A stretch of DNA of 64,000 bases. It comes from Niallia circulans NBRC 13626. Lineage in GTDB: Bacteria > Bacillota > Bacilli > Bacillales > Cytobacillaceae. A program made the position numbers and the translations under genes. The notes beneath the pieces are model-generated. The model was not told the DNA's origin. It searched no databases and saw nothing but the letters and a program-made list of their open reading frames with translations. This document shows, piece after piece, positions 1 to 9,597 of this stretch. Location of the stretch: assembly GCF_001591585.1 (NCBI RefSeq), contig NZ_BCVE01000007.1, positions 62,001 to 126,000 on the forward strand, written 5' to 3'. Position 1 is the stretch's first letter, and the number at the start of each line of letters is the position of its first letter.

Positions 1-1106
1 AAATTCACGTGGGTAACAGGAGATGTTTCCGTTAATCCATAGCCCTCTACTATTTTCCCGCCTGTCTTTTCCTCAAATTTCTCAATAACCTCAACTGGTA
101 ATGGAGCAGAACCACTAATCGCTCCTTTAATCGAGGAAAGATCGTATTGGCTTATGTCTGGATGATTCATTAAACCAATGTAGATAGTAGGTGCTCCTGG
201 AAAGACAGTTGGCTTTTGTTTATGGATTGTTTTTAACAAACCACTCGCATCAAATTTCGGAACAAGAATCATTTTATATACTTCCATTACTGATAATACA
301 AGAACTGTCATAAGTCCATACACATGAAATAATGGCATGACGGCAAGCATTTTTTCTTTTCCCTTTTCCATCTTATATAGCCATTGTCTGCACATAGAAG
401 TATTGGCTACTAAATTTTGATGGGTGAGAATAACTCCCTTTGGAAAACCTGTCGTTCCGCCAGTGTATTGTAGAATCGCTATATCTTCTTCAAAATTTAT
501 CGGTACTTCCTTTAGGACTGATTCTTTGGACTTTAATGTTTGGGTATATAGATGAGTAGAGTTTGATGATGTAATTGTTGGAGGTTTTCCTTGCTCTTTC
601 GCTTGAATGAATGGATAGACAATATTTTTGGGAAATGGGAGATAATCTTTAATAGATGTAACAATAATATGTTCAAGATCTGTTTGCTTCATTACTCTTT
701 CCACTCTGTTGTAGAGCATATCTAATGTTATAATTACTTTCGCCCCTGAATCTTTCATAATAAATTCTATTTCTCGCTCTTGATAAAGCGGATTTACTGG
801 TACAGCAATAGCTCCCGCCTGCAAGATTGCATAGAAACTAATAACTGTTTGTGGAATATTCGGCAGCATTACTGCAACCCTGTCCCCTTTTTTTACACCT
901 AAGTGCTGCAAATATGCTGCAAATTGCAATGTTTTCTTATAAAGTGTTTTAAACGTCATTTCTTTTCCCATAAAATGAATAGCTTTATGTTTTGGATACT
1001 CATTTGCCGCGTATTTTAATAATTGTGGGAGAGTATCTGCACGATAATAAACATTTTTGGCAATTTGATCAGGATAAAGTTTTAACCATCTTTTCTCTGT
1101 TTCCAA
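1..1106 (-). CDS. lcfA: Long-chain fatty-acid CoA ligase, N-terminal part (C-terminus beyond window)
   Basis: This is an acyl-CoA synthetase that adenylates long-chain fatty acids with ATP and transfers them to CoA for beta-oxidation or lipid use. The visible ~368 residues carry the AMP-binding signature YTGGTTGFPKGV near position 440, characteristic of the ANL superfamily. The gene runs off the left edge, so the C-terminal subdomain is not seen. A GGAGG lies 7 nt before a TTG codon at 1106; an in-frame GTG at 1109 is the alternative start. In B. subtilis lcfA is followed on the same side by yshE and mutS2, as here, which supports the name. A fatty-acid regulator box upstream could not be supported. 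Confidence 0.85.
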   Translation of the reverse strand, partial: METEKRWLKLYPDQIAKNVYYRADTLPQLLKYAANEYPKHKAIHFMGKEMTFKTLYKKTLQFAAYLQHLGVKKGDRVAVMLPNIPQTVISFYAILQAGAIAVPVNPLYQEREIEFIMKDSGAKVIITLDMLYNRVERVMKQTDLEHIIVTSIKDYLPFPKNIVYPFIQAKEQGKPPTITSSNSTHLYTQTLKSKESVLKEVPINFEEDIAILQYTGGTTGFPKGVILTHQNLVANTSMCRQWLYKMEKGKEKMLAVMPLFHVYGLMTVLVLSVMEVYKMILVPKFDASGLLKTIHKQKPTVFPGAPTIYIGLMNHPDISQYDLSSIKGAISGSAPLPVEVIEKFEEKTGGKIVEGYGLTETSPVTHVN

Positions 1107-1240
1107 CACAATTCCTCCATTTAATTCTATTGTTGTACTAGCTTATTATATGGAGGAACATATTCATTGGATTATGTATAAGCCTACTTTCCCCTTAATT
1201 GACACAATTCCGCATAAAAAACAGCCTTTTTAAATGTAAC

Positions 1241-1288
1241 TAAAAAAGCCAAACAATCATGCGAATGTGATTTGTTTGGCTTTTTAGC
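1241..1288 (-). terminator. Hairpin/terminator downstream of yshE
   Basis: An inverted repeat with arms built on AAAAGCCAAACA and TGTTTGGCTTTTTT ends in a T-run in the minus direction, just after the yshE stop. It fits a rho-independent terminator for the zapA-to-yshE gene string. The sequence after the right arm (AGCTGGAATTTTTATGTCC) matches the dispersed palindromic repeat family found elsewhere in the window, so the terminator may derive from that repeat. Confidence 0.7.
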
Positions 1289-1330
1289 TGGAATTTTTAT
1301 GTCCTAGCTCCCTTTAAAATACTATATTTA

Positions 1331-1738
1331 TTAAGAGATACCTGCCCCAATTACAAAAGATAAACCAACAGAAATAATCATAGAAATAAAGCCGACTGCT
1401 CGATTATCATTTTTTATTTCATCGTCAATATTAAATTTAGGGGTTAAAAATTCAAAGATGAAATAACCAATTAACAATAGGACAAAACCATATACACCCC
1501 AGATAATCATTTTCAGTAAAGAATCATTTTGCATAATCGAATGGCTGAAAACATTCGCTATTCCAAAGATTTTCCCGCCTGTCGCCATCGCAACTGCTAG
1601 ATTCCCATTTTTTATTTCATCCCAATTATTATATTTTGTTACAAGTTCAAATATAGCTAAAAATACAACAAGGCTTAAAATAACAACACTATAATCGCCG
1701 GCCGTTTTTACATATTCATTTTCCCAAAATTGTGCCAT
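1331..1738 (-). CDS. yshE: DUF350 family membrane protein YshE
   Basis: A 135-residue integral membrane protein with about four predicted hydrophobic helices (roughly residues 17-32, 48-66, 73-95 and 112-134). It shows the internal duplication typical of DUF350: DEIKNGNLAVA in the first half is echoed by DEIKNDNRAVG in the second. The function of the family is unknown. It lies between lcfA and mutS2, exactly as yshE does in B. subtilis. An AGGAGA precedes the ATG at a good distance. It is probably cotranscribed with mutS2, 38 bp upstream, and ends at the hairpin around 1265. Confidence 0.85.
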   Translation of the reverse strand: MAQFWENEYVKTAGDYSVVILSLVVFLAIFELVTKYNNWDEIKNGNLAVAMATGGKIFGIANVFSHSIMQNDSLLKMIIWGVYGFVLLLIGYFIFEFLTPKFNIDDEIKNDNRAVGFISMIISVGLSFVIGAGIS

Positions 1739-1776
1739 AAGGTTTCTCCTCTACCTTTATTCTCCCAAAAGAAAGT

Positions 1777-4128
1777 TTATTTAAATTCGACAACCGTTAC
1801 ACCACTGCCGCCTTCTCCTGCTTCTCCAAAACGAATCCTTTTTACAGCCCGATGATTTTTCAAATACTCTTGAACACCTGAACGAAGGGCTCCTGTTCCT
1901 TTTCCATGAATAATGGAGACTCGTGGATAGCCAGCAAGCAGACTATCATCTATATACTTTTCTACTCGAGCAAGAGCATTTTCGAATCTCTCGCCACGTA
2001 AATCTAACTCCAAGCTAACGTGATAATCCTTTCCTTTTATCGTGGTTAGTGGTTTTGTTTCTACCACCTTTGGTGCTTTGATGAATTCAAGATCTTTTTC
2101 TTTGACCTTCATTTTCATAATACCAATTTGGACTTGCCATTCTTTATCGGAAACTTTTTCTAGTAATTGTCCTTTTTGATTAAAGGTTAGAACCTTTACT
2201 TCATCGCCAGGCTGATAAACATGGTTCGTCTTCGACGCAGCTGGTTGTTTTTGTCTTTCTATTTGTGGTGTTGCATCCTCTAAACGTTTTCTTGCATCAA
2301 TTAGTTCATGTTCTTTTACTTCTGCTCGTTTTTCGAGCTGCATTTTTCGTAAATCGCCAATAACAGCTTCGGCCTCTTTTTTAGCATTTTCGATAATTTC
2401 TTTCGCTTCTCTTTTTGCTTTTTCTTGCAGTGTTTCTTTCTTCTCGTAATATTCCATTACTTGTTTCTGTAAATCACGATGTAGCATTTCCGCTTGTTTT
2501 AATAAATCTTTCGCTTCTTCATGCTCTCTTTCCGCTTGCTTACGACTATTCTCCAGGGAGGCAATCATATTCTCGATTTTATTGCTATCCTCGCTTACAT
2601 GTGACCGAGCTGTATTAATCACATCTTCCTTTAAGCCCAACCGCTTACTAATTTCAAAGGCATTACTTCTTCCCGGTACTCCAATAAGTAATCGATATGT
2701 CGGGCTTAATGTTTCAATATCAAATTCCACACTTGCATTTACAACGCCTTCGCGATTATATCCATAAGCCTTTAACTCTGGATAATGAGTAGTCGCAATA
2801 ACTCTTGCTCCGCGTTTGTTTACTTCATCGAGAATCGAAATAGCTAGAGCTGCTCCTTCTTGAGGATCTGTTCCAGCTCCTAACTCATCAAATAAAACAA
2901 GACTTTCATGATCTACTTTTTCAAGAATACTAACAATATTAACCATATGGGAAGAGAACGTACTTAAAGACTGTTCAATGGATTGTTCATCCCCTATATC
3001 TGCGTATACAGATTTAAAAACGCCCATTTCCGAACCGTCTAATACTGGAATCTGCAGGCCTGCTTGTGCCATTAAAGTACATAGACCTACTGTTTTTAAA
3101 GTTACTGTTTTACCGCCCGTATTTGGTCCGGTAATAACGATAGATGTATAGGAATCCCCAAGAATAATATCATTCGCCACCACAACCTCTGGCGGTATAA
3201 GTGGATGCTTCGCTTTAAGCAGAACAATCTTTCCTTCATTATTAATTTTTGGTTTGGATGCTTTTAACCGATGAGCATATTTTGCTTTTGTAAACATAAA
3301 ATCAATTTCTGCTAATACAGTGACAATATGCAATAGCTCTTCTTCATATTGTGCTACGAGTGCCGTTAATTGCGTTAAGATACGATCAATTTCTTGTTGT
3401 TCTTTGACCCGAATAGCTTGAAGTTCATTATTTAGTGTCACTACAGACTGTGGTTCAATAAAGAGGGTTTGCCCAGAGGCACTTTGATCATGAACAATCC
3501 CCCCATAATTGCCTCGATATTCTTGCTTAACCGGGATAACATACCGATCATTTCTGATTGTAATAATACTGTCAGACAGCATTTTTTGGGCACTTGAAGA
3601 ACGAATCATACTTTCTAGTTTCTCTCGTACTTTTGATTCATTTCTACGCAGCTGATTTCTTAATGTTCTAAGGGCATCACTTGCACTATCCATCACTGCA
3701 CCTTGTTCATCAATAGCCATCTTGATTTCTTCTTCTACTTCGACAAGCACCATGATACTGTCTGTTAAAGTAAACAGTATCGGAATAGGCTCTTCTTCAT
3801 GAAATTCTTCAATAAATCGTTTCATTTGTCTACTAGCATGAACGGTACTGGCAATCTGATTTAATTCAGCTGGACTAAGCATACCGCCAATAGAGGATCT
3901 TTTCACATGGGCGCGGATATCATAGATTCCATCAAGAGGGATGGATCCACGCATGCGATATACCTTAGCAGCTTCATCTGTTTCTTCTTGCCAGCTTACA
4001 ACTTCATTATAATCAGTAGATGGAACTAATTCCTCCACTTTATTTCTTCCCAATGAAGAAGATGCATGCTCGATTAATTGATCTTTAATTTTATCAAATT
4101 CTAACGTTTTAAATACTCTTTCCTGCAT
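1777..4128 (-). CDS. mutS2: Endonuclease MutS2
   Basis: A 783-residue MutS2 ATPase/endonuclease. In Firmicutes it suppresses homologous recombination and rescues collided ribosomes. Visible features are a core/clamp region, a Walker A motif [10 protein letters not shown] around residue 335, a Walker B region [13 protein letters not shown] near 410, a long charged coiled coil (about 515-620), and a C-terminal Smr nuclease domain (from about 705) with [11 protein letters not shown] and HGKGTGALR. It lacks the N-terminal mismatch-recognition domain of MutS, as expected. AAAGGAG lies 8 nt before the ATG. It is flanked by polX upstream and yshE downstream, the usual Bacillus order. Confidence 0.96.
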   Translation of the reverse strand: MQERVFKTLEFDKIKDQLIEHASSSLGRNKVEELVPSTDYNEVVSWQEETDEAAKVYRMRGSIPLDGIYDIRAHVKRSSIGGMLSPAELNQIASTVHASRQMKRFIEEFHEEEPIPILFTLTDSIMVLVEVEEEIKMAIDEQGAVMDSASDALRTLRNQLRRNESKVREKLESMIRSSSAQKMLSDSIITIRNDRYVIPVKQEYRGNYGGIVHDQSASGQTLFIEPQSVVTLNNELQAIRVKEQQEIDRILTQLTALVAQYEEELLHIVTVLAEIDFMFTKAKYAHRLKASKPKINNEGKIVLLKAKHPLIPPEVVVANDIILGDSYTSIVITGPNTGGKTVTLKTVGLCTLMAQAGLQIPVLDGSEMGVFKSVYADIGDEQSIEQSLSTFSSHMVNIVSILEKVDHESLVLFDELGAGTDPQEGAALAISILDEVNKRGARVIATTHYPELKAYGYNREGVVNASVEFDIETLSPTYRLLIGVPGRSNAFEISKRLGLKEDVINTARSHVSEDSNKIENMIASLENSRKQAEREHEEAKDLLKQAEMLHRDLQKQVMEYYEKKETLQEKAKREAKEIIENAKKEAEAVIGDLRKMQLEKRAEVKEHELIDARKRLEDATPQIERQKQPAASKTNHVYQPGDEVKVLTFNQKGQLLEKVSDKEWQVQIGIMKMKVKEKDLEFIKAPKVVETKPLTTIKGKDYHVSLELDLRGERFENALARVEKYIDDSLLAGYPRVSIIHGKGTGALRSGVQEYLKNHRAVKRIRFGEAGEGGSGVTVVEFK

Positions 4129-4316
4129 GGAGTAATCTCCTTTGCTATCCCCATTTCGGGTTTAATCATATTTTTTATTGGTTCTTCTGACTTTTAGAGC
4201 GTTCTTTTCCATTAAGCTATCCCTTTTCAACAGAGAGAATGCTTTTCACGTCATGACTTGGACGGAGGCGAAAACAGCTATACCTTGCAGATTCCCCCAT
4301 TCTCATCCAAGCATAC

Positions 4317-6032
4317 TTAATTACCTTTATATAAGAAGGCTAATAATTCCTCTTTGGACATAGCATTCAATACAGTAGATTTTTTTATCCAGCCCTTTTT
4401 CGCGGTGGATACTCCGATGGCCATATTATTAAGCTCATGCTTATAATGAGCATCTGTATTTATGACAATCTTTACGCCAGCATCCTGTGCCATTTTGACA
4501 TGTGCTGCATTTAAATCTAAGCGGTTAGGATTACTATTCAATTCCAAGACAGTATTCGTTTCTTTCGCTAATTGAATGAGCATTTCCATGTCAACATCAT
4601 AACCATCTCTTTTGCCAATTTTCCTACCAGTTGGGTGTGCAATGATATCAACATATTTGTTTTCCATGGCAGCTTTTAATCTATTCATTATCTTATCTTT
4701 CGATTGTGAAAAAGCAGAATGGATAGAGGCAATCACAATATCTAATTCTTTCAATAATTCATCATCATAATCTAGTGTGCCATCTGGTAATATATCCATC
4801 TCAGCACCAGCTAAAATAGTTATATCTTCATATTTAGCATTTAACCTTTTAATTTCTTTTATTTGCTTTCTCACTCTATCTGGTGTTAATCCATTGGCAA
4901 CCTTTAAATATTGAGAATGGTCTGTAATAGCCATGTATTGATAGCCTAATTTTCGATTTGCTTCTATCATTTCTTCTAATGTATGTGCACCATCGCTTGC
5001 AGTGGTATGCATATGCAAATCTCCTTTAATATCTTCCAAGGAAATAAGCTCACTATCATCTGAATAATTTTCTACCTCTTTTCCATCTTCTCTTATTTCA
5101 GGAGGAATAAAGGGCAGTTCGAAATAATGATAAAACGCTTCTTCTGTCTTAAAGGTTTTTATTTCGCCTGTTTCATTATTTTCAACGCCATACTCGCTTA
5201 TTTTTTCTCCGCGTTCCTTAGCTAGCTGTCTCATTCGCACATTATGTTCTTTTGAACCTGTGAAATGATGTAAGGTTGTTGCAAATTCCTCTGGTTTCAC
5301 TAACCGAAAGTCGATAGAAACGTCATAATCCAGCCCTAGTATTACACTAACTTTTGTCAATCCTGCTCCTATTACTTCTTTTATAGACGGAAGCTGAAGC
5401 AATTGCTCTTTCACCTGATCAGGAGCATTTGTGGCGACAATAAAATCTAAATCTTTAATCGTCTCCCTAACTCTTCTTAAACTTCCGGCTCTAGAGTATT
5501 GCACAACCCCTTCCATCTTAGCTAGTTGTTCCTCAATGGAGACTGCTATCGGAATCATAAATGCAATTGGCAGTCGCTCTGGGCGAGATCCGGCATTTTG
5601 AAGGGCTTCCATAATTTTTTCTTCTGTCTTTTTGCCAAAACCTTTTAATGCTTGCACTTCTCCTTTTAAGCATGCATTTTTTAAATCCTCTGCATTTTCG
5701 ACAGACAACTCTTTATATAATTTTGCGATTTTTTTCCCACCGAGACCTGGCAGCTGCAGCAATGGTATTAATCCTTTTGGAACTTCGTCTTTTAACTCTT
5801 GTAAAACAGACGACTTGCCTTCTTTTAGATATTCTTCTATAACAGCAGCTGTTCCCTTTCCTATTCCCGGCAGTTCCGTTAGATCGGTTATGTCGGTTAA
5901 GTTCAATTCACTTGTTTCAATCGTATTGGCCGCTTTTCGAAAGGCAGAGATTTTAAATGGATTTTCTCCTTTCAGCTCCATATATATCGCAATTTGCTCT
6001 AATAATCGAATAATATCTTTATTTGTAATCAT
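4317..6032 (-). CDS. polX: DNA polymerase X family, with PHP domain
   Basis: A 571-residue bacterial family X polymerase (YshC), implicated in gap filling during base excision repair. The N-terminal half contains helix-hairpin-helix segments (LTELPGIGKGTAA near 52 and LPGLGGKKIAKL near 95) and a nucleotidyltransferase core with RRVRETIKDLDFIVA near 185. The C-terminal half, from about residue 335, is a PHP phosphoesterase domain with GDLHMHTTASDG, AITDHS and INTDAHYKHE metal-binding motifs that supply 3'-5' exonuclease and AP-endonuclease activity. Full family length is about 570 residues. It lies upstream of mutS2 and downstream of cvpA as in Bacillus. The SD before the ATG is weak. Confidence 0.95.
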   Translation of the reverse strand: MITNKDIIRLLEQIAIYMELKGENPFKISAFRKAANTIETSELNLTDITDLTELPGIGKGTAAVIEEYLKEGKSSVLQELKDEVPKGLIPLLQLPGLGGKKIAKLYKELSVENAEDLKNACLKGEVQALKGFGKKTEEKIMEALQNAGSRPERLPIAFMIPIAVSIEEQLAKMEGVVQYSRAGSLRRVRETIKDLDFIVATNAPDQVKEQLLQLPSIKEVIGAGLTKVSVILGLDYDVSIDFRLVKPEEFATTLHHFTGSKEHNVRMRQLAKERGEKISEYGVENNETGEIKTFKTEEAFYHYFELPFIPPEIREDGKEVENYSDDSELISLEDIKGDLHMHTTASDGAHTLEEMIEANRKLGYQYMAITDHSQYLKVANGLTPDRVRKQIKEIKRLNAKYEDITILAGAEMDILPDGTLDYDDELLKELDIVIASIHSAFSQSKDKIMNRLKAAMENKYVDIIAHPTGRKIGKRDGYDVDMEMLIQLAKETNTVLELNSNPNRLDLNAAHVKMAQDAGVKIVINTDAHYKHELNNMAIGVSTAKKGWIKKSTVLNAMSKEELLAFLYKGN

Positions 6033-6138
6033 CCTTTATCACCCACATATGTAAAATAACTCTTCTTCTCATCTACCTATCATACCATGAACTATATAAA
6101 TTCAATAATTATGTAGTACCTGTTTAAACTAAACAAAA

Positions 6139-6173
6139 AAACTCTCTAGCTACATATAAAGCTAGAAGAGTTT
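6139..6173 (-). terminator. Rho-independent terminator after cvpA
   Basis: In the minus direction AACTCT(T)CTAGCT pairs with AGCTAGAGAGTT around a short loop and is followed by a run of seven T. It lies directly after the cvpA stop codon and before polX, so at least part of transcription from zapA-cvpA ends here. Confidence 0.85.
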
Positions 6174-6180
6174 CCTCTTT

Positions 6181-6729
6181 CTATGAAGCCATATAATCAA
6201 ACCATAAATCTTTTATTTTCTCTGAAAAATATGGAGTGTTTTCTATCATCCATGCGGCAACCGAGGATTCATTTAATTGAGCTTGAATAAAATCAACCGG
6301 GATTAAAATAGAAATAAATAATAGAAGGAATAATAGCAAATACGTTTCGACAAATCCTAGGACCGCTCCAGCCCATGTATTTAACTGTTTTAAGATTGGA
6401 ATACTAGCAACAAAATCTATCATACTTCCAATAATTTGCCAAACGATTTTCACCACAAAAAATATCACAACAAAGGAGAACCCTCTGTAAAAGACGTCTT
6501 CTATATTTGCCGTTTGAATAAAAGATTGCAGCAAACTACTTTCTCCTATATTTGGATATGGAATCCATAGTGTTAATTTTTGCGATAGCGGGATGTAATA
6601 TTTATTAGCAACAATAAACGCAACAATAAATCCTGTTAAGTGTATAATTTGCATAATAAATCCTCTTTTTAGTCCTCTAAGAAGACCAAAAAGCAGCAAT
6701 ATAACCAAAATAATATCTAACATGAACAT
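6181..6729 (-). CDS. cvpA: CvpA family membrane protein YshB
   Basis: A 182-residue CvpA-domain membrane protein related to the colicin V production protein; its role in Bacillus is not settled. Four hydrophobic segments are visible (approximately residues 4-15, 26-44, 80-100 and 118-140), with the family-typical start LDIILVILLLFGLLRGLKRG. It begins 3 nt after the zapA stop, so the two are surely translated from one mRNA. AAAAGG stands 7 nt before the first ATG; a second ATG two codons later is an equally possible start. The zapA-cvpA-polX-mutS2 order is conserved in Bacillus. Confidence 0.9.
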   Translation of the reverse strand: MFMLDIILVILLLFGLLRGLKRGFIMQIIHLTGFIVAFIVANKYYIPLSQKLTLWIPYPNIGESSLLQSFIQTANIEDVFYRGFSFVVIFFVVKIVWQIIGSMIDFVASIPILKQLNTWAGAVLGFVETYLLLFLLLFISILIPVDFIQAQLNESSVAAWMIENTPYFSEKIKDLWFDYMAS

Positions 6730-6731
6730 TG

Positions 6732-6995
6732 TCAGTCCTTTTCTCTTCTTTTTAATTCTTCCTCTAATTCTTTCACTCGATCTTCTAGCTTTACATAGTC
6801 GTTTACTATATTTACTGCGGTAAGTACTGCAAGTTTATTGGTATCAAGTGAGGGATTCAAAACATGAATTTCACGCATTTTTTCATCAACTATGGAGGCA
6901 ACCAGTCTAACATGGTTAGAAGGTTCTTTCCCTATTATTGTATATTGTGTTCCATATATATCAACATTTGTACGATTTTTAGGGGTATTTGACAC
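6732..6995 (-). CDS. zapA: Cell division protein ZapA
   Basis: An 87-residue ZapA that binds FtsZ and promotes Z-ring bundling at mid-cell. The N-terminal head has VDIYGTQYTIIG followed by HVRLVASIVDEKMREI, and the C-terminal half is a helical coiled coil ending in charged residues. The start is taken as GTG at 6995, because GGAGG lies 7 nt before it; an ATG two codons further upstream (7001) has only a 1-nt gap to the same SD and is less likely. It heads the cluster zapA-cvpA. In Bacillus the divergent neighbour would be rnhC, which is missing here. Confidence 0.93.
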   Translation of the reverse strand: MSNTPKNRTNVDIYGTQYTIIGKEPSNHVRLVASIVDEKMREIHVLNPSLDTNKLAVLTAVNIVNDYVKLEDRVKELEEELKRREKD

Positions 6996-7124
6996 GCCCA
7001 TGCCTCCATTCTAAAGAATCCTAGTTTCTATCATATCATGAATTATTCTTGCTAGGGAAGTCATTCGAATAGATTCTATCTTAAGACTTTTAATAAAGGG
7101 CAGGAATTATAATTCACTTGATAA

Positions 7125-7440
7125 AATAAGAGGCTGGAACAAAACTAGCTTCAAATAGTAAGAAGGGGGGCTGTCCAAAATGTGAGTGAAAGCTAATTTT
7201 TTGGACTCCCTTTCATATATATTTCTGAATAAACGCACAAAAAAATCATCCTTTTTTAGTAAAATGAAGTTACCACACAACATTAAAAGAAAGGATGATT
7301 TTATGTGCAATCAAATAATTACTACTGGAACTTATAACACGTAAATGACATTCCTTCCAGCTCTAGAAGTGAATGAGAATGAGAAAAAATACTAAAAAGC
7401 AATTATCCCCTATGTTTAAACCTTACAACAGAATCCATAA
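7125..7440. mobile_element. Probable insertion-sequence or MITE remnant
   Basis: No intact gene is visible in this gap between zapA and the ROK gene. It holds GGGGGGCTGTCCAAAATG at about 7165, which resembles the ends of IS elements with GGCTGTCC termini, and a long inverted repeat. The repeat pairs GCACAAAAAAATCATCCTTT (from about 7236) with AAAGGATGATTTTATGTGC (to about 7308), separated by about 35 nt. Short stop-riddled reading frames follow. I read it as scar DNA next to the inserted sugar operon; the element type is not identifiable from sequence alone. Confidence 0.4.
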
Positions 7441-7458
7441 TCCAATTTCTATTCGTGC

Positions 7459-8418
7459 TTAACTAGAAATAGTTTTTAAAGAAGATATATTCATTTCCCC
7501 TTCAGTTACACCACTTAACGGACTAGATGTTCTTTGTAAGAAATGGTATAGAGCTCCAATTAAGTTCGAGTCATTTCCAAATCGGCATGGCTGAACTTGG
7601 ATGTTTAAACACTCTTCAGTTGGTTTCATAATTTTTAGCTTTTCGTTAATCTGTTCAATAAGCCCTTCGCGTTTACTGATTGCTCCTCCGATTAGAATTT
7701 TTGCCGGATCAATAATGTATTGTAAATTATAAATTCCTACAGCTAAGCGCTTAATAAATTTCTCTATTTCTTCCTGTACTTCCCAGTCACCTTCGTCTGC
7801 CATCTTAAATACAATTTGCCCGTCCAGAGTAATCGGATCCAAATTTTTCCGTTTCGCAACTTGCTTAATTAAACCTCCAGTTGCTGCAAGAGAACTCCAT
7901 GATTCCCCTAGCGGCTGATTCAGATAATCCTCTAAAATCATGTAACCAAATTCTGCTCCAAAAAGATGGCTGCCATGACGAATTTTCTTATCTAGAAAAA
8001 TAGAACCACCAATACCAGTCCCAATTACAATACATATATAATCATCGACTTCTTTTGCAGCACCCATCCATCCCTCCGCTAACCCTGCACAATTAGCATC
8101 ATTTTCAAGCTCAACAAGTAATTTTGTCCGTTCTTGGATGACATTCCTTATATTTGGCCCATGAATATAAGGAAGAGCTGAGGTTCCTTTAATAAATCCT
8201 GTTTCTACATCTACTGCTCCTGGCATACTTAAGGCGATGCCGATTATCTCATTCTTTTCTTGAAAATTCTTCACCACAGTTTCGATTGTATCCACGAAAG
8301 AATCAATTCCGTCTTTGGGAGTTGGAACAGAAGACTTTTCTATAAAGTTTCCCAATTCATCCATAAGCGAAAATTTTATTGCGGAGCCTCCCACATCAAA
8401 TACTGCATAATAGTTCAC
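7459..8418 (-). CDS. ROK family sugar kinase (possibly a glucoside kinase)
   Basis: A 319-residue ROK-family protein. It has the N-terminal phosphate-binding motif FDVGGSAIKFSLMD, LSMPGAVD near 80, ELENDANCAG near 120, and the ROK signature GTGIGGSIF. It has no helix-turn-helix, so it is a kinase rather than a repressor. The CXCGXXGCXE zinc motif of most glucokinases is absent (HLFGAEFGYMIL occupies that place), as in BglK-type or other specialised ROK kinases. The preferred start is GTG at 8418, 7 nt after GGAGG. It is the last gene of the ABC-importer operon and would phosphorylate the imported sugar or disaccharide; the substrate is not determinable here. Confidence 0.8.
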   Translation of the reverse strand: MNYYAVFDVGGSAIKFSLMDELGNFIEKSSVPTPKDGIDSFVDTIETVVKNFQEKNEIIGIALSMPGAVDVETGFIKGTSALPYIHGPNIRNVIQERTKLLVELENDANCAGLAEGWMGAAKEVDDYICIVIGTGIGGSIFLDKKIRHGSHLFGAEFGYMILEDYLNQPLGESWSSLAATGGLIKQVAKRKNLDPITLDGQIVFKMADEGDWEVQEEIEKFIKRLAVGIYNLQYIIDPAKILIGGAISKREGLIEQINEKLKIMKPTEECLNIQVQPCRFGNDSNLIGALYHFLQRTSSPLSGVTEGEMNISSLKTISS

Positions 8419-8487
8419 CAAAAAACCTCCTAACATCCATCCAAGTCTTATTATTCATGTAAGAAAGCTCCTAAATCAGTCCTGAAC

Positions 8488-9504
8488 TCACCTAAAGGCT
8501 TTGTTCGTCCCACACGTTTCCCTTACAATAATTTCAGAGTCGGTATACACTGGCTTTAATTTTGATTTTCCTTCTATCAAGTCATTTAGCATAAAAGCAG
8601 ATAATTTACCGATTTTCTCCTTATCCTGTTTGACCGTGGTCAATTTAGGATCGCTATAGCGGGAAGCAGCAATATCATCACATCCTACAATTCGGATATT
8701 TCTAGGTGTATGAAGTCCAGCTTCCTTAATAGCACTTAGTGCACCTAAAGCCATTAAGTCGGATGCAGCAAAAATAGCTTCTGGATAATCTTTCAACTCA
8801 AGTATTCTCTTCATTGCGATATAACCACTTTCTTCATGGTAATCTCCATATTGAATCCAATCTTCCCTGATTTCAAGGCCAAACTGATTCATCGCATCCT
8901 TGAACCCCTTTAACCTTAGATTAGAAATGACGGATTCACTCATCCCGCCGATATAACCAATTTTTCTAAGAGAATTCAAATAAAAATGTTCTACTACCTT
9001 CCTTGATAAATTTACATTGTCCGTCATGACGTAGCTCGCTTTTGGACCAACTAATTCAATATCAATTCCAATACAAGGAAAACCGCTCTCAGCAAGTTCA
9101 AATGTAGCATCCTCCACTTCTTCACCTGCAATTATCAAACAACCATCCAAATTAAAGTGCTTGCATCTTGCTAAATAACTTCCTTGAAATTGTTCATTAG
9201 AAAACATTAAGATATCGTATCCAAGCAATCCAATATTTTTCTTAAAAGTCGAAATAACTTCATTAAAATATGGATGAGTCATGTCTACATTGATTTTACC
9301 TGCATAGATAAGTCCAATGAGACTTGATTTTTTCGTTGCCAGTGACCGAGCCGAAAAATTTGGTGCGTAGCCCATTTCATTAATAACTGTCATGACCTTT
9401 TTTCTAGTCATCTCACTTATTTCGCCATAATTATTTAATACTTTCGAAACGGTTGATGGTGATACCCCTGCCAATTGTGCAATGTCCTTTATTGTTAAAC
9501 TCAT
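8488..9504 (-). CDS. LacI family transcriptional regulator
   Basis: A 338-residue LacI/GalR regulator. The N-terminal helix-turn-helix and hinge are intact (LTIKDIAQLAGVSPSTVSKV, then RSLATKKSSLIGLI), followed by a periplasmic-binding-like effector domain (about residues 60-330) ending in DDIAASRYSDPKLTTV. The start at 9504 places the HTH at the N-terminus and has AAGGGA upstream; an earlier in-frame ATG at 9582 would add 26 unrelated residues. It is encoded within the operon it presumably controls, between the second permease and the ROK kinase. Candidate operators with GAAAnCG-type symmetry lie at 13054-13069 and 13233-13246 upstream of the operon. Confidence 0.9.
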   Translation of the reverse strand: MSLTIKDIAQLAGVSPSTVSKVLNNYGEISEMTRKKVMTVINEMGYAPNFSARSLATKKSSLIGLIYAGKINVDMTHPYFNEVISTFKKNIGLLGYDILMFSNEQFQGSYLARCKHFNLDGCLIIAGEEVEDATFELAESGFPCIGIDIELVGPKASYVMTDNVNLSRKVVEHFYLNSLRKIGYIGGMSESVISNLRLKGFKDAMNQFGLEIREDWIQYGDYHEESGYIAMKRILELKDYPEAIFAASDLMALGALSAIKEAGLHTPRNIRIVGCDDIAASRYSDPKLTTVKQDKEKIGKLSAFMLNDLIEGKSKLKPVYTDSEIIVRETCGTNKAFR

Positions 9505-9597
9505 CGTTTTATCCCTTCTATTTCCGTCTAAATTCATTCCTAATATTAGATTAATAAAAGTTGGAGAATGAAACAATAGCACGGCAGGAAATAGTCT

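Noticed and set aside
1140-1180. FadR box upstream of lcfA
   Set aside because: Only an AATGAATA-like half site is present; not enough to call an operator.
5632-6054. 140-codon open frame opposite polX
   Set aside because: It is the antisense of a well-supported gene and has no SD or independent features.
7107-7310. 67-codon open frame on the minus strand
   Set aside because: It lies across the inverted repeat and IS-like scar, with no SD or family similarity.
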